A stretch of 64,000 nucleotides of DNA from Epiperipatus broadwayi (lineage: Eukaryota; Onychophora; Udeonychophora; Euonychophora; Peripatidae), in NCBI GenBank assembly GCA_028023455.1, contig JAQFVV010006208.1, positions 11,180,984 through 11,244,983 of the forward strand, in the 5' to 3' direction. Positions 46,613-59,239 of the stretch are shown piece after piece. The notes under the pieces are model-generated. The model saw nothing but the letters and a program-made list of their open reading frames with translations. It ran no database searches and was not told the origin of the DNA. How positions within the stretch are numbered: the first letter of the stretch is position 1; each line of letters opens with the position of its first letter. A program made the translations under genes and the position numbers.

Positions 46613-49600
46613 GCTTATTAAATAATGTCATGTTGTATATGACTTGATTTCCTTGCAAAATTATATATATATGTATTATATATAGCACTTTTCATAATTA
46701 TTACCCTCTTAAATTTGGATACTTTTTTGTTCCACCTGGTGAGAGTTTTTGCAAATGCTCACCATTTCACTTCTAGTATAAAATTATTATTTTATACTAA
46801 AGGTCAATAAGTTGGACTTAATTTCAGGTTAATTTAATTTTATAAAGGAATAATATTTTAGAAAATTATATCTGAACTTTGTAAATATTTAAAAACTGAC
46901 ATGCAAATAAGAACAATATGCCATAAAGATTAGCAACTAAATTGTAAATATTCTTTAAAAAATGCAACAAATTATATTTTATTTTAAGGTTTCTCTTTTT
47001 AAATGTGAATGAACAAAGATAGAATTACAATAAATCTATCAAATTCTACTTAAATCTGACATTTGCTTTATAATAATTACAATATTTGAAAAGATTTTAA
47101 CATCATGTCAATTCTGACAGATAATGATATCTTAAACATTTTTTTAATATTATGGCTAAGTGTATTAACTTCTATTTCTAAAAATAAAAGATAAATAAAT
47201 AAATTGAAAGTGCATGTGTTTTCCTTTTTACTTTAAATAATAATGAACCAATTAATATGTAAAAATAATTTAAAAATATTTTATAAACAAGCAAAAATTC
47301 ACATTTCTTTTATTCCAAAAACTTTGGATGAATAGTAGACCAGATGAGACCAAATGTTTTGTTGTTTTTCCTGTTGTAAACAATAGATTATGGCCTTACA
47401 TCTAAGCAGACTGTCCACAACATACTGAACTCAGATATTCTTTTTAAATTAAAAGATTAATAAAAACAGTCCTACAGAAAGTGTTTTTTTTAAAAATAAA
47501 CCTTATGCTAATACCACCTATGGCAACAGACAAACAGCAATGTATAGCAACAGAATTATTACACATTTTTGACATTAAATAAGTCACATTTTCTAATAAA
47601 TTTGAGTTATCAAGTTAAAAACTGTGATCATAATACATACTTTTCTATCCAAAGTAAAAAAATAAATTCTTTTTTAATTAAAATACTTTAATATATATAT
47701 ATTGTATGTATATGACTCATTTCAAACACACAGATATATTATTTAATTTTAAAAAAATTTCTTTTATATATATAATTTATGTGTGTATTTATTTATTATA
47801 TAATTTATAAATAGTTAATAAATAAGCAATTGTAAAGAGAGAGGGTAATAATATTTAATTTTTATTTATTATATTTTCTTATTAAATAATGTGTTAACTT
47901 ATTTAACATTAATTTTTTTTTGTTAAAATAAAGCAGATCAAAAAGAAAGTGTAAAATAAGGCAATCAGATTAGTAGATTAGGAGATAAAAAGAAATGTGC
48001 ACGTGCAAAAGAGTGTGAAAGAATAAGAATGTCTGTATAAACACCAAAACACTTTTACACCTATTTCTAATGATTATAGATTGCCAGCTTTATTGTTTGC
48101 ATTATCTGTATCTAAGATTATTTTATAAAAGGGGTGCTTTGATGGAATAAAACGTGATTATTATTAATTTTCTTGTAAAATTGCGATAGAACATCAACTT
48201 GTCAAACTCTGATTTTTTTGATTTTTTATTTCAAGATAAGGTTTCCAGGTGGTCATTTTCTTTGACCAAGATTCACAATATAAATGAATGAAACAATATT
48301 CAGAGACAGTCAGTTTTTTTTTTAAATGGTGGGAAAAGGAGATGTAGCTATCAGTTTTTTTTAATGTGAAAAAAAGAGTGAGCGATTGATTTTTTTTTTC
48401 ACTCTTTAAAAATTGAGGAAGGAGAAAAATGACTTGTTTTAAAGTCAGTATAGACAAAGATGTGCGTATATATAAGTAATTCCTAGCAATATTAAGATAA
48501 AGAAAAAATTAAACAAAATTGAATTTCTTGGAAGAAGTTATTGACAATTCTATAAAATGATATTAATATATTTTGCTGTGTATAATACAATGAATTTGCA
48601 TTGCTAAAACCATTGTTTCTGCTTCCTGGAATTACAGAATGGGTTAAATCACTAATCTACTGTGGACCCATATATCGGTCCATAGTAACCAAAAGAATGG
48701 ACAAATTTAAAGCCAGCCACAAATATAATCTAATCATCATCTTGGACAAGAGAAGAAGAAAGAAAAGATGAATAAAAGTCATATATAGCCAAATTTGATG
48801 AAGCTATGAATCAAATTTTGTTAAAGTTTTCCTCAGTCATCTAAAGTGTCTACAATGATGGTTTTTGAAAAAGTTAGAAGCAAACCAGCCAACGAATTCA
48901 GCATTATCAAAAGTACCAGAAATAAATAATTTTAAAATTATGGAATACAGCAGGTCAATTAATTCATGTTTATTAGAAGGTATCAACAAGAACTTTTTTG
49001 TTGTTAAATGGAGCAAAGACAAGCAGTCGGAAAATTCAAACTCGGGACATTTATAAGAAGTGAAAATAATCGGGTAACTATGAATTTTCATTAGCAGATC
49101 TTTTATTCTTGCTTATCAAAAGTAAACCTTAATTTATTGGTCAAAGCATTATTTTTTTCTTTTGATACAGAAACATTAAAGGCTTGTTTATTGATAGTCA
49201 TTCTCAATATCACATAACATAACACAAAAACAGTTTAAATCTTTAAACTTAAATTTTCATTATCTTTTTATTTTATTTTTATATTATACATTGTAATATT
49301 GAAATGTTTTTTTTATTGTTCTTCATTTGTTATGATAATGAGCAACCTATAAATATATGCATTTATAATGTTTTTTTTTATTTATCTTGTTGCATATTAA
49401 AATTGATATAATGTATTTTATTTTCTTTTGCTCAAGATTGCAAGAATATTTTTTTATATATGTAATTTATGTATTAATCTCTAATATAAGGGGAACACAT
49501 TTTAGAAATATATGTTGACATATCACAGGGTGTGTGTGCATGTGTAACTGCTTATACAAACACGTCAAAAGAATAGGTTATACATAATTAGTTTAAATAT

Positions 49601-51159
49601 GGTAAATTATAAAAGCAAGGCTTACATATGAATGGAAGTGAAACAAAACACAGGTTACATATGAAATTTATTTTTATGATATAATAAGTTAGGAAAGTCT
49701 TAAATAAGCATTCCATGAAATATATTTTTTAATGTTATTTTAAGCCAGCTTATTTTAAAATATCCAAAAATGACAAACTTGTATATAAAATTTTGTTCTT
49801 GAATTAATGTAATAAAAAGCCATTTATCTAATTAGTAAATTTGATTTTAAAGAAGGAAAGAAGAATAATAGTATTAATAAAATATAATTATATATCTTAA
49901 TTGGTTTCCGAGTTCTTATTAAAAATATTGTTGTATTTTCTTGTCTTGATTGTATTGTTTTAAATGATCATCATCATCGCTTGCAGATATTAAGAATCAT
50001 CAGCACTAGCAAATATTAAGCAAGCGCTCACAAAATGTTGAGTAAACTAGAATGCTGATTTGCATTTAAGTATTTGAGGGTTAAGCTTGATAATAACCAA
50101 GTTTTAATAATTATAGGTGTATAACAAGAAAGCTAAAATTATGTTGCCCATGAGTTTTAATCATAATCATCAAAGATGGATATCGTATTATTGATTAAAA
50201 CACTGTTTCAAATGGTACTGTACATGAGTTATGATCACCATCATTGATTAAATAAATTATAATCATTAAATCTAATGTTTAACATAATTAATATATTTAG
50301 TAAATAGGGGTTCATAAAAAGTTGAATATCACGTGAGGAAATGCGTGATGATCAGTCATCATCACTAGTATTATTGAATCCTAGTTTCAACTATTAAAAT
50401 ATTTTAGTAAACAACTATAAACTTCTAAATGCTAGTGAATATAATATTTAAATCCCATTTTGACAAGGGATGATTTTAAAAAGTGCTTATGAGTTTATAA
50501 AGATAAATTTATTGCTGTGAGTTCAGTATAAAGCTATGGCTGGTATCATCATCACTATTATCATCACTGTTATTATGATATTATTATCATCATCATTACT
50601 ACCTTTATATTGCGATAAATAATCTAGTTAAATGGCCATCAATATCAATAATGGTCTTCACGATGCTTGTTTGGAAGCCACTAATTGGATTATACTTGTC
50701 TGTTCATCAATATATGTAAAATGAGCTAGTAATATCTATAAGAGTCTTTGATCTCTATAAATTTTGGTGATATGGGGATCTTTTGATTTTATTGACATGA
50801 GTAAAATATAAGAATGTCATTTTTTTGTTCGTTAGTCATCCAAGTCATGTGTAGTAAAAATGTACCGAATGAGTTTGAACTCAGTACACTCTGGACAGAT
50901 AATATTTATCTAGATTTAAAACAATCTAGTGGTGCTCGGGGGAAAGCACATGGACTTAGCTAAACTGAATAAAGAGTGATTTAATCCCTTTCCAACTTCA
51001 TAATATTAACTTGACAAATCCATTTACTTCTGTTTCTAATCATGACTCAATCCTTTTTTCTTTTCAAAAATATACAGTACATATAGCCATATAATTCTAT
51101 AATTAAAAATCATTTCTTTTCTTTTCAAAAACTTTATTTGATGTATATATATATCCACT
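46613..51159. other. No convincing gene in 4.5 kb
   Basis: Frames at 48,194-48,457 (minus, 87 codons) and 48,865-49,056 (plus, 63 codons) have somewhat protein-like composition (for example NQPTNSALSKVPEINNF) but no family and no splice sites that demand them. Short ATC/ATCATC runs near 49,975 and 50,550 are simple repeats. Confidence 0.4.
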
Positions 51160-51560
51160 TATTTCCAACGTTTCAACTATCTTTACTCTATAGTCATTTT
51201 CAAGGATCTAGAAAAAACATTACATTATAAACAAACTTCACATAATAAAAACAAAAATAATCAAAAACAATATAAAACATATAAACCCCATAAAATTTAA
51301 AAATTAATAAAATACATTAAAATCAATTAAATTAAAAACACAAAACATACACCACACTTACTTGACTCCCTTCTCAAAAAACTTTCCCTTTTTACATTTT
51401 TTATCCAAAAAACCAATTGTTACAATAAAAAACTTATTTCCTTTTTCTTTCTTATATACTTCAAAAATGAATTTATTTCCAAAAATAATTCTTTATTCAT
51501 GTCTTATCCAATTCTATTTAAAACAGGTTTATATCTTTTTATATATAAACTTGATATATT
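51160..51560 (-). mobile_element. Possible PLE 3' end
   Basis: Minus strand: a long low-complexity reading, then CTTGAAAATGACTATAGAG, a hairpin ACTAT/ATAGT, GTTGAAACGTTGG and ATCAAATAAAGTTTTTG near 51,130-51,210. This order resembles PLE 3' ends. No hammerhead CUGANGA is present and no domain is readable. Confidence 0.3.
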
Positions 51561-52174
51561 TTTTTTATAAGTTGTCATGAATAGCACCAGTGTGTGCATA
51601 TGACCATGAATGGTCTTATATAGTTGGAAAGAAGAATAGGAAGGATTCTTTGTTAAAAGAACCTAGTATTGGAGATAAGTGAAATGCACTCTAGGGATCT
51701 CACCGTGGGTAATTTTATTCAGATGCTATATTTAATATTCTTTTATTTGATGACAATGACCAGTATGTTTTATTGTTCAAATGATTTCCCCAATATCTAA
51801 ATATTTTAAGTCTTTAATGATAATAGTTTTAATTTTCATTTTTGTTATTTTAAGTATTGAGAAATGAGATAAGTTAGTTATTTCATTATTATTAGCATGA
51901 CAGAATTAATGTGTAGGATAGTTATAAATGGGCTATAATGTTATATTTAGTTATTGAATTATAGCAACTATCATTTTATCATTCATCAATATATAGATTG
52001 TAATCAGTTATAAAAGTAACAGTCTTTTAACAACCTTTATATCATTCATCATTACAATATTATTCATACTGTTACAAATGACAGATTACAAATGTATATT
52101 TTAATAATTAATAATCTCTGTTCTTGATATTTTTTTATGTGTTACAATATATATATATAACAAAAAAATGAAAT

Positions 52175-52511
52175 ATAATGATAATTAACTATTATATACA
52201 GTCTTTCAATCTGTAGAAGTACTTTCGATTAATTCCTTAACCCTCCTCAACTGTCATTAAATTCAAAAAACATAATGGAAACCATATTAAAAGAAAAATT
52301 AGAGGCAATTTTAACAAATAGAAATAAAATGAATATAATTAATAGACAAGCTGCTAATGTTAAAATTCAAGATTCGTGGGGTTTGAGTTGATGATGTTTG
52401 CTTCAGTTATGTTTTTTTGAATTTAATAGCAGATGAGGAGGGTTAAGAAATTAATCAAAAGTACTTTTGTAGATTGATAAACTGTATATAATAGTTAATT
52501 ACAATTATATT
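52175..52511. repeat. Foldback element with about 105-bp terminal inverted repeats
   Basis: Left arm ATAATTAACTATTATATACAG... and right arm ...CTGTATATAATAGTTAATTA pair over about 105 bp with roughly ten mismatches, including CCTTAACCCTCCTCA/TGAGGAGGGTTAAG. Central sequence is unique. No coding capacity. Confidence 0.7.
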
Positions 52512-52559
52512 TATTATTTTTATTGATATTAGAATAGTTTTTAATTAACAGACATTTTG

Positions 52560-52561
<2 letters not shown>

Positions 52562-52647
<86 letters not shown>
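52562..52647. repeat. (TA)n microsatellite, about 43 units
   Basis: Uninterrupted TA dinucleotides over about 86 bp, shortly after the 52.2-52.5-kb foldback element. Confidence 0.95.
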
Positions 52648-52649
<2 letters not shown>

Positions 52650-52739
52650 TCAGCTATCCATTCTAGCTCATACCACCAATACAATTAAACTCCAGGTGTT
52701 GAAGTATATCTGTATTTCAAATATGCATATACATAAATG

Positions 52740-52919
52740 TTATTAAAACAGGCAAAACTCTATATGTATTGCCACTCAGTGCAAGCTAGAGTAAGCGCAT
52801 AAAATCCCCATCTAGTTCCTATTCATCCAATATCCCCAGACTAGTTTCTAGCTTGTGGCCTTCATCAGTAAACAGCCTTGGATCTGAGAGCATGATGATC
52901 GTGTGATGTTTATTGGCTT
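52740..52919 (+). mobile_element. R13 repeat, copy f with 13-bp duplication (shortest)
   Basis: Flanked by identical ATATACATAAATG at 52,727-52,739 and 52,920-52,932. It is 180 bp, lacks the inverted arm, and ends GTGTGATGTTTATTGG. On the minus strand CTGATGA and GAAACTAGTC TGGGGA are present but the 5' strand of stem I is changed. Confidence 0.75.
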
Positions 52920-53514
52920 ATATACATAAATGCAAAATACTTTTATGTTAAAGTAGAATTGTCAACTTTTTTGAAAGACAAATTGAAAATTTTTTGTTTG
53001 GTTAAGTCTAATGAATAATCATTTACATAATAAATGTCTTTTAATTTGTCTTATCAGAGCCTTAAATACTACTAATAAAACAAATCCACTTTTATATATA
53101 TATCATTGTACCAATGCTTGTTTTATTTGCTTAATCAGTCTGATAGTTATGACTTATATCTCATAATAAATTGACTTCTTTTATACCTATTACAAATACA
53201 TAAATATATATCAAATATACAACTATTGGGAAAATATCGTTTACACAAACATTCATTCTGCCTTATCAGGTAACTGAGAAGAAAGACCATGGTGTTTCTT
53301 AATCTTAAACTCAGAGGTAAAAAGCCAATAAATTCACTGTGTTGGATAATGCATGTTGGTGAGCAGCACATCCATGTTAGTATACTATATGAATAAACAC
53401 ATAGTAATAACAGCTGCAATGACAAGGACATAGAGAGTGGACATTAGGAATTTGCCCGCTCGGTTCCTTTAAGGCTTCCAAGAGAAATCAAAGGGTCTTC
53501 TTTAAGTTAATAGC

Positions 53515-53905
53515 AAACTCCTTTCTGCAATGCAGAGACTTCAGACAACTCAAAGAAGTATGGAGAGATGCATGTTGGTAGTAACAAGAAGAGATCGAAA
53601 ATGCAATATATGGGTAAGAGAACAAACAGGTGTTATTGACCTCATTGAAAAAATTAAAAGATTTAAGTGGAGTTGGGCTGGACATATTTCTAGAAAAGAT
53701 CATAACAGATGGACTATTGAAATCTTAAACTGGATTCCAAGAGATTGTAAAAGACTCAGAAAAAGACCACATGTGAGATGGATGGATGAAATAAGAAAGT
53801 GTGCAGGGGTGATGTGGAGAAGAGAAGCTAAAAATCGGAGAAGATGGTTTGAACTTGGAGAGACTTTCATCCTTCAGTGGATTGATAATGATATCAAATA
53901 TACTA
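53515..53905 (+). mobile_element. RTE-like LINE C-terminal fragment, best preserved copy
   Basis: About 120 codons stay open: MQRLQTTQRSMERCML, IWVREQTGVIDLIEKIK, WSWAGHISRK, RWTIEILNWIPRDCK, HVRWMDEIRKCAG, WFELGETFILQWIDN. This is the C-terminal region after the RT thumb. The 5' side is truncated at about 53,520. The (GAT)n tail is missing and sequence changes after GATTGATAATG to a TA-rich run, so the 3' end has been altered too. The minus-strand frames here are shadows. Confidence 0.85.
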
Positions 53906-54269
53906 CATATATACAATACATATACATTATATATACAAATACCATATTTAATATATATATATATACACACACACTCAAAATCTGTATTACATTTGTATCA
54001 TTAAAAAGTCAAAGGCAGTAAGTTCTTATTATTTTACGAAATATTTTTTCTATTAATTAATGCTATCAAATTATAAAAAAATATAGCTAACATAAGAATC
54101 GTATAATCTTTTATTATTTATTTATTAATTTTTTATTAATAATCCAAATGTTAATGCATAAACTTTAAATTTAAGTTTAATATTTATTATTAAACATATT
54201 ATTAATTAATCTTATAAATTATTTTTGTTATAAATTGTTTTTTATAAATATTTTTTATTCTTTTTCCTA

Positions 54270-54355
54270 TGTCAAATGTGTTGACCGGGGAAGTGAAGTC
54301 GGGCCAGCTGCTTGGAAGGCAGCTATGCTAACCACTAGGCTACCAACACTTGACA
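54270..54355 (-). mobile_element. tRNA-Gly-derived mini-SINE, TCC type
   Basis: Minus strand: TGTCAAGTGTTGGTAGCCTA, loop CTTCCAA, CACATTTGACA at the end. The T arm is decayed. Confidence 0.62.
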
Positions 54356-54489
54356 CCAATCTTCTTATTCAGTTTTTCAATTGCCACATATTTGACTTTT
54401 AAATTACCTTTTTATAGTAGCTCCTTTATTTTATTGTTTAAATAACTTTTTTAATATTTGCTCTAATTTTATTGTTTCAATTATTAAGA

Positions 54490-54800
54490 CAGTTTATAAA
54501 CAAAAATCTTTATTTAATATGGGTTTAACACTTTTTACAAAGATAGTTTTTTGGACAATCTTTCTTTCTCTCTTATCATTTGTGTATTGAATCATTTTAA
54601 TACTATCTGTCTCAAATTCATGTCCTATTTTCATTGAATGAAAATAAGTCGGTGATTTTTTTTATCATATTTATGTTGTGTTAATCTTCTGTAAATTGAT
54701 TTTTTTGTTACTCCAACATAATTAGTTTTAATATTATTAATTTGATGTTTTTTACACTTAATTTCATACACTCCATTGATACTATTACGTGGGTTTTTAT
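54490..54800 (-). mobile_element. Penelope-like element: GIY-YIG endonuclease remnant
   Basis: On the minus strand: SINGVYEIKCKK (the GIY-like motif), NYVGVTKKSIYRRLTQH (YIG-like motif plus the catalytic-type Arg), then, after a frameshift, SMKIGHEFETDSIKM and KSVKPILN. Order and spacing match the C-terminal GIY-YIG nicking domain of endonuclease-positive Penelope-like elements. Frame breaks make it inactive. The sequence to about 55,000 is probably more of the same element but not readable. PLEs of this kind are the ones associated with hammerhead ribozymes, found elsewhere in this window. Confidence 0.75.
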
Positions 54801-55219
54801 TATATTTTTAATGTATTTGTTTTCTAAAGTGTTAATTATGTTTTTCCTTATTTATTTCTTATTTTAAAGTTTATTATCAACTTTTTTATTGATTTTATTT
54901 ATAATTGTATTCATGATTTAACTATAATATTATTACAAGTTTTTATATCTATATAATTAATTTTATTTTTATTATTAAAATTATTTTTAAAAAATTCTTT
55001 ATTATTATTATTGCAAATTTTTTTTCTAGTGTCTCTACAAATACAATGTTAGTTTCAGGTCCCCTATATTAGGTGGAATTAAAAAAGGATAACGAAGCTT
55101 CACTGTAATATTTTGAAGCCAAACTGAGGGTAAACTCATTATCTTTAAGTGTTATTATCAAAATCAAGAAAACTTTTATCAGCAACAAGGGTTTAACTGA
55201 CATCATTGTGAAAACAAAA

Positions 55220-55721
55220 ATGTCAGAGAATATATCAAATCAATTGCAGAATAGAGGGGGAAATGCGAGTCAAGAAAACAGCAGTATAAATAAACAACTG
55301 ATGGAAGAAGAGAATCCAGTTAACAAAGAAAACACCTCAGGTGATTTGGACTATATGTCACCCAAAATATCACAAGGGAAAGAGAAAGCGAATGTTGTTG
55401 AAGGCTTCGAAAAGTTTAAAATTGAAAACAACGTTATCTAAAAAGCGAAACCGATTAATAAAAGTTTAAAATTGAAAACATTATCTAAAAGCGAATCAGA
55501 TTAATAAGAACAAATCTATAAAATCGAAATTTGAAAGTAATGAGAGAAGTAAGTCAAACAAATTATTTAATGTTAATAACCAAGAATTTAAGTATGAAGA
55601 GGCATTACAATCAAAGTATGGGGTAAATAACGTTATGCAGGAGGCTTATGATAATATATTGGATTTAACGGATGAGGAAGATGAAAAATCAACTGTTTTA
55701 ACGAAGTCACTTAATGAATAA
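55220..55721 (+). pseudogene. Broken open frame of a polar, acidic/basic protein (possible retroelement ORF1)
   Basis: Two open frames lie in tandem. The first starts at ATG 55,220 and runs 73 codons (MSENISNQLQNRGG...) to a stop at 55,439-55,441; the second is open from 55,476 to TAA at 55,719-55,721 and ends with DLTDEEDEKSTVLTKSLNE. Both are rich in Asn, Ser, Lys and Glu. The join contains an imperfect 50-bp tandem duplication (units beginning near 55,410 and 55,460) which changes frame, so the parts were probably one reading frame. No zinc knuckle, RT or other recognisable domain. A gag/ORF1-like protein of a retroelement is a guess. A GC-rich segment follows at 55.87 kb. Confidence 0.3.
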
Positions 55722-55869
55722 CTTTTAATAAGCATTGAGAAATTCAAAGAATAAAAGCGAACAATTCTTTTATCAAGATCATAACCACAGACAAATTCAT
55801 CTGACAAACTGGATGCTATATACTCCAGCTAGAAATATCATTTTTGTAACAGTAATAGTTTTGTTGTAA

Positions 55870-56260
55870 TATTTGAGGGCATGGGTCTGCACTCCTCATT
55901 TCTTCCACAGGGGCTGATGAGGGAGGTTATTGGGGGTCTTGTTTATGGGTGCGGGCTGTTGACAATTATTGCCGCTACCCAGAAAACCTGCCAGAAGGGT
56001 ACAGGGTCAAAGTTTTCAGCACTTTTTTCCACTCTCATGGGCTGCTGCACCCCCTTGATGGATTGTTTTGGGGCTGTGCAGATCTGTGCTCATCCATGTA
56101 TAGATACACATTAAGCAAAATTATACAACCCTTTTATGGATATATTTATTATCGAGCGTATGTACTTTGTAAACCTGGTCAATAATTGTTTTACTTGTAA
56201 CATTGAACACTTTGTGACATCATGTAGCGGGTGATCAGTCACCTGTTTTTTTCCTTAATA
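55870..56260 (+). other. GC-rich island ending in an AATAAA-like signal
   Basis: A stretch near 50% G+C from about 55,877 to 56,105 stands out from DNA that is about one-quarter G+C. Two overlapping frames are open here (77 and 78 codons); one reads NYCRYPENLPEGYRVKVFS, which looks protein-like, but I recognise no family. The segment closes with a CCTTAATAAAAAAAA tract near 56,255, as in a polyadenylated 3' end. It could be the 3' end of the broken gene upstream or a separate inserted sequence. Confidence 0.35.
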
Positions 56261-57159
56261 AAAAAAAATTTTTTTTCTATCAACTTTGTCTATTGTAATC
56301 ATTCTAATTTGAGCCATAATTTATAGTGCTGTGAACTCTAAATTGTATAACATTGATTTTATATTTTTTATCTACATTAGCTTGCCAATGAATAATATTA
56401 TCCATATTGCTTTTTATTAGTATTGACATTTCTATATTATATCTATTTCTTATGTACAATTTAATTCACATCATATCCAAATATTTTAGCATATTATTTT
56501 TTCTTTTTCTGTAATAAATTTAATATTTCTTTCTAAGTTATGTAATAATTAATAATATAGTGATATATTATAGAAGCAAGTAATCTTCACACGTGGTTAA
56601 AGTTTATTTTTTAAATGAATCAACAATTCCTAACCACACCTAAAGGTGTGTGTGGACGTTATTAAGAACATCTATAACAGACATTACACATCGAAAAAGA
56701 CAAATATAGTTAATTACTTCATGAGTGTCTATTATTTAAAAAAACAGGAGCATTAATCTTTAACTGAGATTTAAAGTTTATACTTATGCTAGAGATAAAC
56801 TCTAGGTCAATAAATTATTATTGATAATTATTACTACATTGGTCTGGAGCGTATCATTTTAATATTGTGATTGGGCTAAATTTGACTTTTGTAAATCAAA
56901 ATAAAATAACAAAAATAATTTATAAGATTATTTTAATAATAAATGTTAAACTTAAATTTGAAGTTTTTTGAATCAATATTTAGATAAATAATAAAAAATT
57001 AATTAATAAATAAAAGATAACATTTTTAAGTTAGCTATATTTTTTGTAATTTGATAGTATTAAATAATATAAAAAATATTTTATAAAACAATAGACTTAC
57101 TGAATAGTCAAAATAAGTCATAGATCACATGACCATACTCTCTTAAGCTTGTAAGTTAT

Positions 57160-57190
57160 AAACAATGAGGATTGGCAATCCTCATTGTTT
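57160..57190. repeat. 31-bp perfect palindrome
   Basis: AAACAATGAGGATTG, one central G, and its exact complement. The flanking phrase AATAGACTTACTG is also repeated on either side (57,090 and 57,191), which suggests a small insertion or local duplication. Confidence 0.7.
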
Positions 57191-57484
57191 AATAGACTTA
57201 CTGCCTTTGGTTTTTTTTATGATTTAAATGTAATACAGACTATGATATATATATACCTGAGCATTATTACACTTATTATTTAAATAATACTTTGAGTGCA
57301 ATTTGGAAATTATAATCACAGTTTGTAATATTATAATTGAATATTTATTAATCTGCATTCAGAATAGTTATATTTACCTGTTTAAAGATGTTTATTTAAA
57401 CTTCTTTCTATCAATAATTTCAATCTCTGTGGTCAAGTTGCAATTTTTAGTGTCTATATAAAATATTGGACCCTTAATAAAGGT

Positions 57485-57775
57485 GGGATTTCACCTTTAT
57501 TGTTAAAAGGGGTTTGCCTTGACAACAGTTTGAAATTGCTGCTTATTATTGATATTGGGATTGTCTAAATGCTGACTGGTTTTAATGATATACCTGTATG
57601 CATATGTACATTTATATATTGAATGTGGTATTTGTATATATAAAATGGGTATATATATATATGTACTAATCATTAAAAGTCAGTCAACACTTAGACAATA
57701 CAATATCAGTAACAATCAACAATTTCAAACTGTTGTCAAGGCAACCTCCTTTTAACAATGAAGGTAGAATATACA
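57485..57775. repeat. Foldback element with about 100-bp arms
   Basis: Arms 57,493-57,592 and 57,666-57,767 are inverted copies (TTGCCTTGACAACAGTTTGA paired with TCAAACTGTTGTCAAGGCAA). A related single arm is at 26,935-27,000 (CTGTAGTCAAGGCAACCTG). Central part is TA-rich. Confidence 0.72.
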
Positions 57776-58167
57776 CTAGGATGTAAAAAGGATTCAATTT
57801 ATAATAAGATGTAATGTTTGGTTGTATTGTTTATATGATAAATTATTTCATGAAATTGTGTGTTTATATATATATATTAGCTCTGAAGAAAGCATTTGTT
57901 CAGTCGAAATTGACAGACTGATTATTAAATAAAATAAGCACTGTTACAGTGATAAAGAAAGGTGGATTTGTTTAATTATTTATAATTTTATTAATGCATA
58001 TAGGAAGACTATAGCCTTAAATATTACAAATCGGTGTCTCAAAATTACAACAATATTTAATAAGCTACACATACAGATATATAAGTATTGTCAAAGTCTA
58101 TTGACATTTATTCCCTTTATATTTTCAATTGTGATTACTTGCAACATATACAGTTTGTCATTATTGA

Positions 58168-58890
58168 AATAAATTGAGATACTGCCAAATCTCTAGCGCT
58201 CATTCCAATACTTAACTGACAGCCAATCAAATGTCAAGGATAGCTGTCTAAAATGACAACCAAACCTAAACACACAACAAAGATTTTACAAGAAAAGGGC
58301 GGCCACCCTTCTCTAAACTTTTCTTTCTATATATCTAAGCCAGTCGTAAGCATTTACTTGAAACTTTAAATATCTTCACAATAAACTCACTAAGTCTAAA
58401 TCATATACATACAATGCGAAATCCTATGATTTACTATGAAGTAGTTTTTAGAATACATAACAAGTAGTAAAGTATGTAAATAATATTTTAAATTTGCGAA
58501 GTGCCGATAGTTGAAAATTGAAATAAATCGAGATTCTACCAAATCTCTAGCCCTCATTACAATACATAACTGACAGCCAATCAGATGTCAAGGATAGGAT
58601 TTCACATTGTACATTTATGATTTAGACTCAGTGAGTTTATTGTGAAGATATTTAAAGTTTCAAGCTTTCAAACCTAAATGCTTATGACTGGATTAGATAT
58701 ATAGAAAGAAAAGTTGAGAGAAGGGTGACCACCCTTTTCTCGGAAAATCTTTATTGTGTGTTTAGATTTGGATGTCATTTTAGACAGCTATCCTTGACAT
58801 CTGATTAGCTGTCAGTTATGTATTGTAACAAGCGCTAGAGATTTGGCAGTATCTCGATTTAATTCAATTTTCAACTATCGGCGCTTCTCA
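58168..58890. repeat. Complex of three promoter-like repeat copies, two direct and one inverted
   Basis: Copy A (58,168-58,510) and short copy B (58,515-58,597) run on the plus strand; copy C (58,598-58,890) is inverted, so A and C can fold back over about 290 bp. The unit contains ACAGCCAATCA (a CCAAT box) and a CTATATATCTAAGCCAG TATA-like box about 110 bp on. It matches the 2.5- and 2.9-kb copies. Confidence 0.7.
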
Positions 58891-59239
58891 AATTTGAAAT
58901 ATTAGTTTGTCATTATTGTGAAAATTGAATGTATTACAATGACAATGATTTGTAAAGTAACATTAAAATACTTCATGGTCACATTTTTACATAGGACTTT
59001 AGATATTGACAGAAGACATATCCCACAAACCATTTTAATCATCTAAGTCTCCTTGGTCAGATCAAACTTACATAACTCTCCAAAAAAATGCATCCTATTA
59101 TTTTGCATTGACTTATAAATTAAATTATATCAGCCATATTTTTTAGCAAGCACAATGCAAATTTCTTAGGCATAGATTTTAAGTTAAACAAAATCCAATT
59201 ATATATAAATTTTAAATACAAGTATATGTTATATACTTG

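Noticed and set aside
48194-48457. 87-codon minus-strand frame as a gene
   Set aside because: Lys/Ser/Leu-rich sequence over poly-T/poly-A tracts, no family and no splice evidence.
51165-51210. Hairpin followed by GTTGAAACGTT on the minus strand, resembling hammerhead stem II and GAAA
   Set aside because: CUGANGA is absent, so it cannot be a hammerhead as it stands.
57880-57935. CTGAAGA followed by CGAAATTGAC resembling a hammerhead core
   Set aside because: The bases between them cannot form stem II, and no stem I pairing is visible; more likely a PLE 3'-end remnant or chance.
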